Shown here: piece by piece, positions 37,320 to 44,620 of the stretch | How the letters are laid out: each line of letters opens with the position of its first letter | Position numbering within the stretch: position 1 is the stretch's first letter | NCBI GenBank assembly: GCA_026981645.1 | Contig: JALSII010000050.1 | Span: forward strand, 1 to 44,910 | Reading direction: 5' to 3' | DNA: 44,910 nt | Source of the DNA: Hyphomicrobiales bacterium | GTDB taxonomy: Bacteria > Pseudomonadota > Alphaproteobacteria > Rhizobiales > Devosiaceae | Program-made: the position numbers and the translations under genes | The notes under the pieces: generated by a model | Database searches by the model: none | Told to the model about the DNA's origin: nothing | What the model saw: only the letters and a program-made list of their open reading frames with translations

Positions 37320-37368
37320 GCGGGCCACCCCTCCCCAACGAGGGGCGCCTATCTGAAAGGGTAGCAAA
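37320..37368 (+). promoter_or_regulatory. Structured leader of serC (candidate serC RNA motif)
   Basis: Two consecutive stems precede the start codon. The first is CCCCTC/GAGGGG (37328-37333 with 37340-37345), extended by GGC/GCC around it. The second is CTATC/GGTAG (37349-37353 with 37360-37364), which holds part of the ribosome binding site AAAGGG. A conserved short leader called the serC motif is known upstream of serC in alphaproteobacteria. The position and the two-hairpin layout fit, but I could not run a covariance search. Confidence 0.6.
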
Positions 37369-38547
37369 ATGACAGATATGAACGCGGCAAATGCCGCAAG
37401 ACCGGACATGCGTCCGGCAAACCCCAATTTTTCCTCAGGACCCTGCGCCAAGCGTCCCGGCTGGTCTCCAGCTGTGCTGAAAAATGCGCTTGTGGGCCGC
37501 TCCCACAGGTCAAAGCCGGCCAAGGCGCGTATTGCAAAAGCGCTGGCATTGACCCGGCAACTGCTTGAAATACCTGATGATTATCTGGTGGGCATCGTTC
37601 CGGCCTCGGACACCGGAGCCATGGAAATGGCCATGTGGAGCCTGCTGGGTGCGCGCGGTGTTGATGTTCTGGCGTGGGAGAGTTTCGGTTCCGGTTGGGT
37701 CACCGATATTCAAAAGCAACTCAGGCTGGATGATGTGCGGGTGCTGAAAAGTGCCTATGGAGAATTGCCCGACCTTGGCGAAGTAAACTTCGAGCGGGAC
37801 GTGGTTTTCACCTGGAACGGCACCACTTCGGGGGTGCGGGTTGCGGACGGAAACTGGATTGATGAAAACCGCAAAGGTTTGACTCTATGCGATGCAACCT
37901 CGGCAGTTTTTGCGCAAAATCTGGACTTTTCAAAACTCGATGTCACGACCTTTTCCTGGCAGAAGGTTCTGGGTGGGGAGGCGGCCCACGGCATGCTGGT
38001 TCTTTCCCCGCAAGCCGTTGAAAGGCTTGAGAATTTTACTCCAGGCCGGCCACTTCCCAAGATTTTCCGTCTGACCAAAAACGGCAAACTCATTTCGGGA
38101 ATTTTTGAGGGGGCGACCATCAACACCATTTCCATGCTGGCGATAGAGGACGTGATTGATGCCATGGAGTGGGGGATGTCGGAGGGTGGTCTCAAGGGCT
38201 TGCAGGCCCGGGCTGACGCCAATGCAAAAGCTATCTCTGACTGGGTGCAAACCACTGACTGGGTTGAGTTTTTAGCCAGGGTTCCAGAACAGCGCTCCAA
38301 CACTTCGGTTTGTCTGAGAATTGTTGACCCGGCGGTGATGGACCTTCCCGAAGAGGGGCAGGCAGCGTTCGCCAAACGGCTTGCGTCCCGGCTGGATGCT
38401 GAAGGTGTCGCCTATGATATCGGGGCCTATCGCGATGCGCCTCCGGGCCTCAGGATATGGTGTGGCTCGACGGTGGAAACCTCTGACCTCGCAGCGCTGA
38501 CGCCATGGCTGACTTGGGCTTTTGCGCAGGAAAAGTCCTCCCTTTAG
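37369..38547 (+). CDS. serC: Phosphoserine transaminase
   Basis: PLP enzyme that converts 3-phosphohydroxypyruvate to phosphoserine in serine biosynthesis (and acts in B6 synthesis). The 392-residue protein is of the alphaproteobacterial serC type: [20 protein letters not shown] at the start, [26 protein letters not shown], and the PLP lysine K199 in [17 protein letters not shown] 37369 is preceded by AAAGGGT at 8 nt. It is followed by serA 125 bp later, and expression is probably controlled through the structured leader. Confidence 0.96.
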   Translation: MTDMNAANAARPDMRPANPNFSSGPCAKRPGWSPAVLKNALVGRSHRSKPAKARIAKALALTRQLLEIPDDYLVGIVPASDTGAMEMAMWSLLGARGVDVLAWESFGSGWVTDIQKQLRLDDVRVLKSAYGELPDLGEVNFERDVVFTWNGTTSGVRVADGNWIDENRKGLTLCDATSAVFAQNLDFSKLDVTTFSWQKVLGGEAAHGMLVLSPQAVERLENFTPGRPLPKIFRLTKNGKLISGIFEGATINTISMLAIEDVIDAMEWGMSEGGLKGLQARADANAKAISDWVQTTDWVEFLARVPEQRSNTSVCLRIVDPAVMDLPEEGQAAFAKRLASRLDAEGVAYDIGAYRDAPPGLRIWCGSTVETSDLAALTPWLTWAFAQEKSSL

Positions 38548-38560
38548 ACGACCAAAATCC

Positions 38561-38610
38561 GGTGCACATTGGTGGACTTTGGTGGATTTTGGTGGATTTT
38601 GGTGGACTTT
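38561..38610 (+). repeat. Five 10-bp direct repeats between serC and serA
   Basis: The unit GGTGGA(C/T)TTT occurs four times in exact tandem (38571-38580, 38581-38590, 38591-38600, 38601-38610), preceded by a degenerate fifth copy GGTGCACATT (38561-38570). The period equals about one helical turn. It lies 14 bp after the serC stop and 62 bp before the serA start. Confidence 0.95.
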
Positions 38611-38672
38611 GACGCAAACGCAGACAAATCAGCTCTGAACAATTGATTTTTGAACCCTAAAAGGAGGCTTAA

Positions 38673-40256
38673 ATGCCCAAGGTTCTCGTTTCCGACAAGC
38701 TCAGCCCCACGGCTGTAAAAGTTTTCAAAGACAATAATATCGATGTCGACTATCTGCCCGATGTGGGCAAGGACAAGCAAAAGCTGCTCGAGATAATTCC
38801 TCAATATGATGGTCTGGCCATCCGCTCGGCGACCAAGGTCACCCAGAAAATCATCGCGGCGGCGGATAATCTCAAAGTGGTGGGCCGGGCCGGTATCGGG
38901 GTGGATAATGTGGACATTGCCGCAGCAACGGCAAAAGGCATCATCGTGATGAATACGCCGTTCGGCAATTCCATCACCACGGCGGAGCACGCCATCTCGC
39001 TGATGCTGGCACTGGCCCGGCAAATCCCGGAGGCTGACGCCTCGACCCGGGCCTCGAAATGGGAGAAGTCACGCTTCATGGGCGTTGAGGTTACCAACAA
39101 GGTGCTGGGGCTTGTCGGGTGCGGCAATATCGGCTCGATTGTTGCCGACCGGGCGCAGGGTTTGAAGATGAAGGTGATTGCCTTTGACCCGTTTCTGACG
39201 CCGGAGCGGGCGGTGGAACTGGGAGTTGAAAAGGTCGAGCTGGACGATTTGCTGGCCCGGGCCGATTTCATTTCGCTGCATACTCCGCTGATAGACGGGA
39301 CCCGCAACATTCTGAATGCGGAGGCGTTTGCCAAGATGAAGCCGGGCATGCGCATTATCAATTGCGCGCGCGGGGGATTGATTGATGAGGCAGCGCTCAA
39401 GGGCGCTCTTGAAAGCGGCACGGTGAAGGGGGCGGCGCTGGATGTTTTTCTGAATGAACCGGCAAAAGACAACCCGCTGTTTGAGACGGAGAATGTCATC
39501 TGCACCCCGCATCTGGGCGCCTCGACAATGGAGGCGCAGGAAAATGTGGCCATTCAGGTGGCCGAGCAGATTTCGGCATTCCTGAACAGCGGAGAGATTA
39601 CCAATGCGCTGAACTTCCCCTCGATTTCGGCCGAAGAAGCGCCGCGCCTGACCCCGTTCGTCAAGCTGGCCGAAGCGCTGGGTTCGTTCGCCGGTCAGTT
39701 GACGGAAAGCGGGATTACGGGCCTGCGCATCGAATATGAAGGCGATGTGGGGGGAATGAACACCAGGCCGATGACGGCGGCGGCGCTGACGGGCCTCTTG
39801 CGGCCTTTGCTTGGGGAAGTGAACATGGTTTCGGCCCCCGCCCTGGCCAAAGAGCGGGGCATGAAGGTGGAGACCATAACCCGCGAACAACAGGGGGCTT
39901 ACGAGAACTATATCCGCCTCACAGTCATGACGGAGCGGCAGGAACGCTCCATTGCCGGAACCATATTCGGCAATGGCGACCCGCGGCTCATTCAGGTCAA
40001 GGGCATCAACATGGAGGCGGAATTTTCCCCCGACATGCTCTATATCACCAATGCGGACAAGCCCGGCTTCATCGGGCGGCTGGGCACGCTGCTTGGAGAC
40101 CTTGATATCAATATCGCCAACTTCAATCTGGGACGCATGTCGGCGGGGGAAGATGCCATCGCCCTGCTCAATATTGACAGCCAGATGTCGGACGAACAAC
40201 TGGCCAGGGTTGCCGCGCTCGAAGGGGTGGTGCAGGCAAAGTCGCTGCGGTTTTAG
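38673..40256 (+). CDS. serA: D-3-phosphoglycerate dehydrogenase
   Basis: First enzyme of serine synthesis, oxidising 3-phosphoglycerate to 3-phosphohydroxypyruvate with NAD. The 527-residue long form comprises the catalytic domain (VLVSDKLSPTAVKVF, IRSATKVT, GRAGIGVDNVDI) and the NAD site GLVGCGNIGSIVADRA. It also has INCARGGLIDEAAL and CTPHLGASTMEAQENVA, an intervening ASB-type domain (about 320-450) and a C-terminal ACT domain (about 455-527; NADKPGFIGRLGTLLGD) for serine feedback. AAAGGAGGC lies 6 nt before ATG 38673. Confidence 0.98.
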   Translation: MPKVLVSDKLSPTAVKVFKDNNIDVDYLPDVGKDKQKLLEIIPQYDGLAIRSATKVTQKIIAAADNLKVVGRAGIGVDNVDIAAATAKGIIVMNTPFGNSITTAEHAISLMLALARQIPEADASTRASKWEKSRFMGVEVTNKVLGLVGCGNIGSIVADRAQGLKMKVIAFDPFLTPERAVELGVEKVELDDLLARADFISLHTPLIDGTRNILNAEAFAKMKPGMRIINCARGGLIDEAALKGALESGTVKGAALDVFLNEPAKDNPLFETENVICTPHLGASTMEAQENVAIQVAEQISAFLNSGEITNALNFPSISAEEAPRLTPFVKLAEALGSFAGQLTESGITGLRIEYEGDVGGMNTRPMTAAALTGLLRPLLGEVNMVSAPALAKERGMKVETITREQQGAYENYIRLTVMTERQERSIAGTIFGNGDPRLIQVKGINMEAEFSPDMLYITNADKPGFIGRLGTLLGDLDINIANFNLGRMSAGEDAIALLNIDSQMSDEQLARVAALEGVVQAKSLRF

Positions 40257-40594
40257 GGGTTGCAAGAGTTCTGTCCCCCCACCCCCGACCCCTCCCCGCA
40301 AAGGGGGAGGGTCGATACGGGCTCGTGCTTCCCCGGACTTGCTCCGGGGTTCCGCCCGGTGCCTGGTGGTCCGGCTCGGGGGCCGGGACAGTGCGGGGGG
40401 AAATCTGGTTTTGCCTCATGGAGCCATATGGTTCCGCAATGGGCTGGTTGGTGTTAGAGAATAATACTGTCAGTCAGTGCCTCCCTCCCCCTGGCGGGGA
40501 GGGACAAGAGGGCGGAGGGAATTTATGAGAGCATGGCAGGTTATTGTCCTCCACGCCGGACTGCGCTGTAAAATGAAAAGAGAGAACCTTGTCG
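40257..40594. repeat. Gene-free gap with three G/C-rich palindromes
   Basis: This 338-bp gap between serA and aroA has no credible gene. It holds three strong inverted repeats: CCCTCCCC/GGGGAGGG (40290-40297 with 40304-40311), CCCCGGA/TCCGGGG (40331-40337 with 40343-40349) and TCCCTCCCC/GGGGAGGGA (40482-40490 with 40496-40504), each with a 5-6 nt loop. The first and third share the CCCTCCCC core. Such elements resemble the small dispersed intergenic repeats of alphaproteobacteria and may terminate or stabilise transcripts. A promoter for aroA was not recognised. Confidence 0.75.
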
Positions 40595-41944
40595 ATGAAG
40601 ATTGAAGACCTGCCAGATTCCGAGACCCCGTGGACGGCGCTTAAAGGTGTCAAATCCATCAAGGTTGCACCCGCTTCCGGTCCCGTGATGGCCGAGTTGA
40701 TGGTTTCAGGCTCCAAGAGCGTTTCCAACCGGGCGCTGATACTGGCGGCGATGGCGACAGGAACAAGCGAACTCACCGGCCTGTTGCGCTCGGACGATAC
40801 CTGGTGGTGCGCCGATGCCCTGAAAAGGCTGGGCGCGGGGGTGGAGTTCGAGGGCACAAGCGCAACCATTGCGGGCATTGGCCGGACCCGGCCCAAATCG
40901 GGACCGCTGCATGTGGGTTCGGCCGGAACCATCGCGCGGTTTCTGCCTCCGATGCTGACAGCGGGGGACCCGGGGACATGGAAAATCAGCGCATCCAAAC
41001 AGATGAGCAAACGCCCGGTGGGGGCGCTGTTTGACGCTCTTCGTGCCGGGGGCGCAAGAATCGAACATCCGGGGGAACAGAACTGCTTCCCGGCGATTGT
41101 GTACGGGGACAGTTTTGCCGGCGGAGAAATTTCCATGTCCGGGGCGGTGTCGAGCCAGTTCATTTCCGGGGTGCTGATGGGAGGCGGGCAGGCCAAAGAG
41201 GGTGTTGAGCTCAGCGTTGAGGGGGGCATTGTACAAAGCGAGTATGTGCAAATTACCCTTGATATCATGGGCCATTTTGGGGCTGAAATTGATGCGGTGG
41301 CGGACTTTACCAAATTCAGGGTTGCGCCGGGGAGTTACACGGCCCGGGACCTGGCGGTGGAGGCGGATGCGTCCACGGCGACCTATTTTGCGGCGCTGGC
41401 AGCGGTAACGGGTGGCAAAGTCACCATGAGCAACCTGGGCCAAAACACGCGCCAGCCCGATTACGGTTTTCTTGAAATTCTTGAGCGCATGGGCTGCACG
41501 GTTATGCGCGGAGAAACAGCGACCAGCGTTGAAATGAGCGGGCAGCTCAAGGGTGGGTTCAGCATTGACATGCGCCCGCTGTCGGATGCCACCCTGACTC
41601 TGGCAGCAATTGCTCCGTTTGCGGATGGGCCGGTGCATATGCACGGGGTGACCCATATTCGCCACCATGAATGCGACCGGATCAGCGCCATGTGTACCTC
41701 CCTGAGCCAGTTGGGCATAAAAGTCGAGGAGCATGAGGACGGGCTGACGGTTTATCCCGGCAGACCCGAGTTCGGCGTGCTCAACACCTATGAGGACCAT
41801 CGCATGGTGATGGCGCTGGCGGTGTTGGGGATTGGGGGAGTGGGCATCGAACTTCTGGAGCCGGGCAGCGTCTCCAAGACGTGCCCCAGCTTTTTTGAGC
41901 AACTGGCAGCCATCGGGCTGAAAAGCGAAAAGATTGAGAGTTAG
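40595..41944 (+). CDS. aroA: 3-phosphoshikimate 1-carboxyvinyltransferase (EPSP synthase), atypical
   Basis: Shikimate-pathway enzyme that joins shikimate-3-phosphate and phosphoenolpyruvate. The 449-residue inside-out barrel has SGSKSVSNRALILAAMATG (Lys near 41), HVGSAGTIARFLPPM (about 107-120), SGAVSSQFISGVLMG, DASTATYFAALAAV, PDYGFLEILERMG, HIRHHECDRISAM and NTYEDHRMVMALAV. The glycine loop reads GSAGTIARF, against LGNAGTAMRP of class I enzymes, so Phe replaces the Pro linked to glyphosate sensitivity. The usual Hyphomicrobiales aroA lies elsewhere (near cmk-rpsA). ATG 40595 or TTG 40589; no clear ribosome site. It converges with slyX. Confidence 0.9.
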   Translation: MKIEDLPDSETPWTALKGVKSIKVAPASGPVMAELMVSGSKSVSNRALILAAMATGTSELTGLLRSDDTWWCADALKRLGAGVEFEGTSATIAGIGRTRPKSGPLHVGSAGTIARFLPPMLTAGDPGTWKISASKQMSKRPVGALFDALRAGGARIEHPGEQNCFPAIVYGDSFAGGEISMSGAVSSQFISGVLMGGGQAKEGVELSVEGGIVQSEYVQITLDIMGHFGAEIDAVADFTKFRVAPGSYTARDLAVEADASTATYFAALAAVTGGKVTMSNLGQNTRQPDYGFLEILERMGCTVMRGETATSVEMSGQLKGGFSIDMRPLSDATLTLAAIAPFADGPVHMHGVTHIRHHECDRISAMCTSLSQLGIKVEEHEDGLTVYPGRPEFGVLNTYEDHRMVMALAVLGIGGVGIELLEPGSVSKTCPSFFEQLAAIGLKSEKIES

Positions 41945-41956
41945 GCCCTGACCCTA
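41942..41956. repeat. Palindromic motif shared by two convergent stop codons
   Basis: TAGGCCCTGACCCTA. Its first three bases are the stop of aroA on the plus strand. Its last three, read on the minus strand as TAG, are the stop of slyX. It is a shorter variant of the repeat at 223-250 and 34786-34801. Confidence 0.7.
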
Positions 41957-42166
41957 ATAATGCGGCGGGGGCTCCCCGGTGTTCTGGTCGGCAGGAGAAA
42001 GATCTGAAAGTTGTTCGCCAAGGCGGGAGATTTCGGCGCGAAGCCGGTCGAACTCCGCCCACTGGGAGGTGATTGTTTCATTCAGCTCTTCGATGGTCCG
42101 GTCCTGAAAGGCGATGCGGGATTCGAGCTGTTCGATTTTTTTCTGAAGCTGGGCAAATTGCGGCAT
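41954..42166 (-). CDS. slyX: SlyX family protein
   Basis: A 70-residue coiled-coil protein of the SlyX family, whose role is unclear. LQKKIEQLESRIAFQDRTIEELN (cut here: two heptad blocks, residues 6-28) and LRAEISRLGEQL are the leucine-zipper part. The C-terminus PPPHY is the family hallmark. ATG 42166 is the family start; a longer frame to 42250 adds unrelated residues. No strong ribosome site is seen. Its stop lies in the palindrome shared with aroA. Confidence 0.9.
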   Translation of the reverse strand: MPQFAQLQKKIEQLESRIAFQDRTIEELNETITSQWAEFDRLRAEISRLGEQLSDLSPADQNTGEPPPHY

Positions 42167-42333
42167 GGGAAAATTCTTGTTGGCTGGGTGAATTGAGGAA
42201 TAGCACAAAGACCAGTTTACAGCGCTTCGGCTTGAAAGCCACGGGTCCAAACCCGATATTCAGACCGTTGGCAACACAATACCCGACACAGGTCTGATTG
42301 TTTGGCGGGCGGGTGGGGTATATGCTCGTTGTG

Positions 42334-42379
42334 AAAAGCGATTTGGGATGTGAGTCTCTTGGTATTCACATCCGCTTTT
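42334..42379 (+). other. Bulged hairpin before the histidine kinase gene
   Basis: AAAAGC (42334-42339) pairs with GCTTTT (42374-42379), and GGATGTGA (42346-42353) with TCACATCC (42366-42373). This forms a 14-bp stem with a 6-nt bulge on one side and a 12-nt loop. No T-run follows. It reaches the possible TTG start at 42378, so it may lie in the leader of the kinase transcript and affect its expression. Confidence 0.5.
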
Positions 42380-43775
42380 GTCTTGGGGATTTGGGGGACT
42401 GTTTCTGGCCCGGTTGTGGAAAAATCTCAGTCTGACGCAGCAGTTCGCGCTGACTGCAGGCATTGTCATGCTTGCGGGCATGTTTTTAGTGGGCAATTGG
42501 GTCGAGGAACAAATCAAGCAGGGCGTGACGGCCAATGCGGCGGTGAGCACGGCGCTGCTGCTGGACAGTTTTGTCACCCCGCTGGCCCAGGAACTCAAGG
42601 AGACGGATACCCTGACCATCGGACCGGTGCTGGCGCTTGATGATCTGCTGCAAAATTCCAGTTTTGCCGACAAGGTGGTCGGCCTGAGGCTGTGGAAACC
42701 CGATGGCACCGTGGCCTATAGCGACGACCTGTCACTGGTGGGGCAAAAGTTTGAGGTTTCGGAAAGCCTGAAACAGGCAAGCGTGGGGGAAGTTGTTTCC
42801 GAGTTCAATCTCTTGGGGTTGCTTGACAATGTGGAGGGGCCCGAGGGGGGGCGCCCGCTGCTGGAAATTTACAGCCCCATCCGCGCCCAGTGGACGGGAG
42901 AGGTCATCGCTGTAATCGAGATTTATGAAGACGCCACCGAGCTGGCAAAGACGCTTTCTGAAGCGCGGCGCAATAGCTGGCTGGTGGTGGGCAGCGTAAC
43001 CGTCTCCATGGTGCTGGTGCTGCTGACCATTGTCGATGCGGGTTCGGAACTCATCAGGCGGCAACGACAATCTCTGGAAAAGGCCTTTACGGAAAACAAG
43101 GCGCTTTTGCGCCGGGTGGAGCGGGCCAGCGGACGTTCAGCGGAATTGACCGAGCAGCAATTGCGCCGGGTCAGCGCTGACCTGCATGACGGGCCGGCGC
43201 AGCTGGTCTCTCTGGCAGCGTTGCGCATGGGCAGCCTGTCGCTGGCTCGAGATGATATGGCCACGCAAAAGGAAGTCGCGGTCATTTCCCAGGCTCTGGC
43301 CGACGCCATGCAGGATATCAGGGATATCTGCAACGGGTTGTCGCTTCCTGAAATTGAACATCAGAGTCTTGGGCAGATCATCAGATCGGTGGTGGCCTCC
43401 CATGAGGCGCGGACGGGAACACGGATTCAGGTGTGCCTTGAAGGCGAGGATCTGGAATTGGCCCCGCCGGTAAAAATCTGCCTCTACCGGTTTTTGCAGG
43501 AGGGACTGAACAATGCGTTTCGCCATGCAAAAGGCCAGCAGGTGCGTATCCGGGTTGATGTCGGTAACAGGAAAATGTTGAACGCAAGCGTTGAAAATTC
43601 TCTGAACGAGGTTGGAAAAAGTAAAACCGAGAAACATTCAAAAAGTGGCCCGGGAATTGGTCTGAGGGGCTTGCGCGAACGTATCGAGGCGCTCGGGGGC
43701 AGTTTTGGTTTCAGCCAATCAAAGAAAAAAGGCGCTCGCCTGACCATGCGTGTTGATGTGGGGACAAGGACTTGA
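42378..43775 (+). CDS. Sensor histidine kinase, NarL/DegS-type (HisKA_3)
   Basis: A 465-residue membrane kinase in the longest reading. Helix 1 is at about 22-40, an extracytoplasmic sensor at 41-200, helix 2 at 201-219 and a coiled coil at about 225-260. The dimerisation helix has the phospho-accepting His in VSADLHDGPAQLVSLAAL (H270). The ATPase domain has the N box FLQEGLNNAFRHAKG and a G2-like GIGLRGLRERIEALGG. A canonical DxGxG (G1) is not seen: the strand that should carry it reads ASVENSLNE. No ATG exists; TTG 42378 or TTG 42414 are candidates. The partner regulator follows with a 2-bp gap. Confidence 0.85.
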   Translation: MSWGFGGLFLARLWKNLSLTQQFALTAGIVMLAGMFLVGNWVEEQIKQGVTANAAVSTALLLDSFVTPLAQELKETDTLTIGPVLALDDLLQNSSFADKVVGLRLWKPDGTVAYSDDLSLVGQKFEVSESLKQASVGEVVSEFNLLGLLDNVEGPEGGRPLLEIYSPIRAQWTGEVIAVIEIYEDATELAKTLSEARRNSWLVVGSVTVSMVLVLLTIVDAGSELIRRQRQSLEKAFTENKALLRRVERASGRSAELTEQQLRRVSADLHDGPAQLVSLAALRMGSLSLARDDMATQKEVAVISQALADAMQDIRDICNGLSLPEIEHQSLGQIIRSVVASHEARTGTRIQVCLEGEDLELAPPVKICLYRFLQEGLNNAFRHAKGQQVRIRVDVGNRKMLNASVENSLNEVGKSKTEKHSKSGPGIGLRGLRERIEALGGSFGFSQSKKKGARLTMRVDVGTRT

Positions 43776-43777
43776 AA

Positions 43778-44419
43778 ATGAACGATAAACCGCGTCTTAT
43801 TGTTGTTGATGATCACCCGCTTTATCGTGACGGCGTCGTACGTACGCTTCAGGACAGCGGCCTGTTTGACGTTATTGGTGCGGGAGCTGATTGCCAAAGC
43901 GCGCTCAAGCTTGCCAGGGCCCACATGCCGGAGGTGGCGCTTCTGGATATTTCAATGCCTGGTGGTGGCTTGGCGGCGCTCAGCGAAATGCGCGAAAAAT
44001 TCCCCGACATCAAAGTCATCATGCTGACGGCTTCAGAGAATGATGCGGATGTTCTTGCTGCCATGAATTCAGGCGCGCAAGGGTATGTGCTCAAAGGTGT
44101 GGGGGGGCGTGAACTGGCGGGGATTGTTGCTGATGTGGCGGCGGGCGGTTCTTATGTGGCCCCCTCCCTTGCGGCGCGGGTTCTGCTTTCGGTGCAGGAC
44201 AAGGAAACCCGGACAGCAGGCTCTGCAATAAAAAGCCTTACCAAACGTGAGGAACAGGTTTTGCGTCTGGTCACGGCGGGCAGGAGCAACAAGGAAATCG
44301 CCATCGAGTTGGACCTGCAGGAAAAAACCATAAAGCACCACATGACCAGCGTGCTGAGCAAGCTCAAGGTACGCAACCGTGTGGAAGCGGCAGTGCTGGC
44401 ACGGGATTTCTGGTCTTAG
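43778..44419 (+). CDS. LuxR/NarL-family response regulator
   Basis: A 213-residue two-domain transcription regulator. The receiver domain has the acidic pair DD at 11-12, phosphorylation site D57 in VALLDISMPGG, and the Thr and Lys switch residues in VIMLTAS and GYVLKGV. The DNA-binding domain (about 150-213) is a LuxR helix-turn-helix: LTKREEQVLRLVTAGRSNKE, KTIKHHMTSVLSKLKVRNR. ATG 43778 has AAGGA 7 nt upstream; TTG 43772 overlaps the kinase stop but is too close to it. It should be phosphorylated by the adjoining kinase. Its TAG stop is in a copy of the palindrome. Confidence 0.95.
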   Translation: MNDKPRLIVVDDHPLYRDGVVRTLQDSGLFDVIGAGADCQSALKLARAHMPEVALLDISMPGGGLAALSEMREKFPDIKVIMLTASENDADVLAAMNSGAQGYVLKGVGGRELAGIVADVAAGGSYVAPSLAARVLLSVQDKETRTAGSAIKSLTKREEQVLRLVTAGRSNKEIAIELDLQEKTIKHHMTSVLSKLKVRNRVEAAVLARDFWS

Positions 44420-44432
44420 GGTCCGTGACCCA
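44417..44432 (+). repeat. Diverged copy of the stop-codon palindrome
   Basis: TAGGGTCCGTGACCCA begins with the TAG stop of the response regulator. It keeps both arms GGGTC and GACCC with one extra central base compared with the other copies. Confidence 0.6.
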
Positions 44433-44558
44433 GACTGTTTCATGTTTTGCTATGAATAAAAACAACAGTCCGGCTATTTTTGTGGTCGCGTTGCCGAACC
44501 GAAAACCGGTTTTTACTTTTTTTGACAATGCTCTTGTTTTTTGAATTGCCCAAAATGA

Positions 44559-44596
44559 AAAACGCACCTGATCTGGGGTGAGATCAGGTGCGTTTT
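44559..44596. terminator. Bidirectional rho-independent terminator
   Basis: The 16-bp perfect stem AAAACGCACCTGATCT/AGATCAGGTGCGTTTT has a 6-nt loop. On the minus strand it is followed by a T-rich run, which suits the acidic-protein gene that ends at 44621. On the plus strand its own TTTT suits the response regulator. The stretch 44433-44558 between the regulator and this stem holds nothing else I can identify. Confidence 0.92.
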
Positions 44597-44620
44597 AAGG
44601 TCTTCTAGTGCTTGGGGTTT

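Noticed and set aside
38544..39023. 159-codon minus-strand frame including the 10-bp repeat
   Set aside because: Antisense to the first part of serA, no domain or ribosome site.
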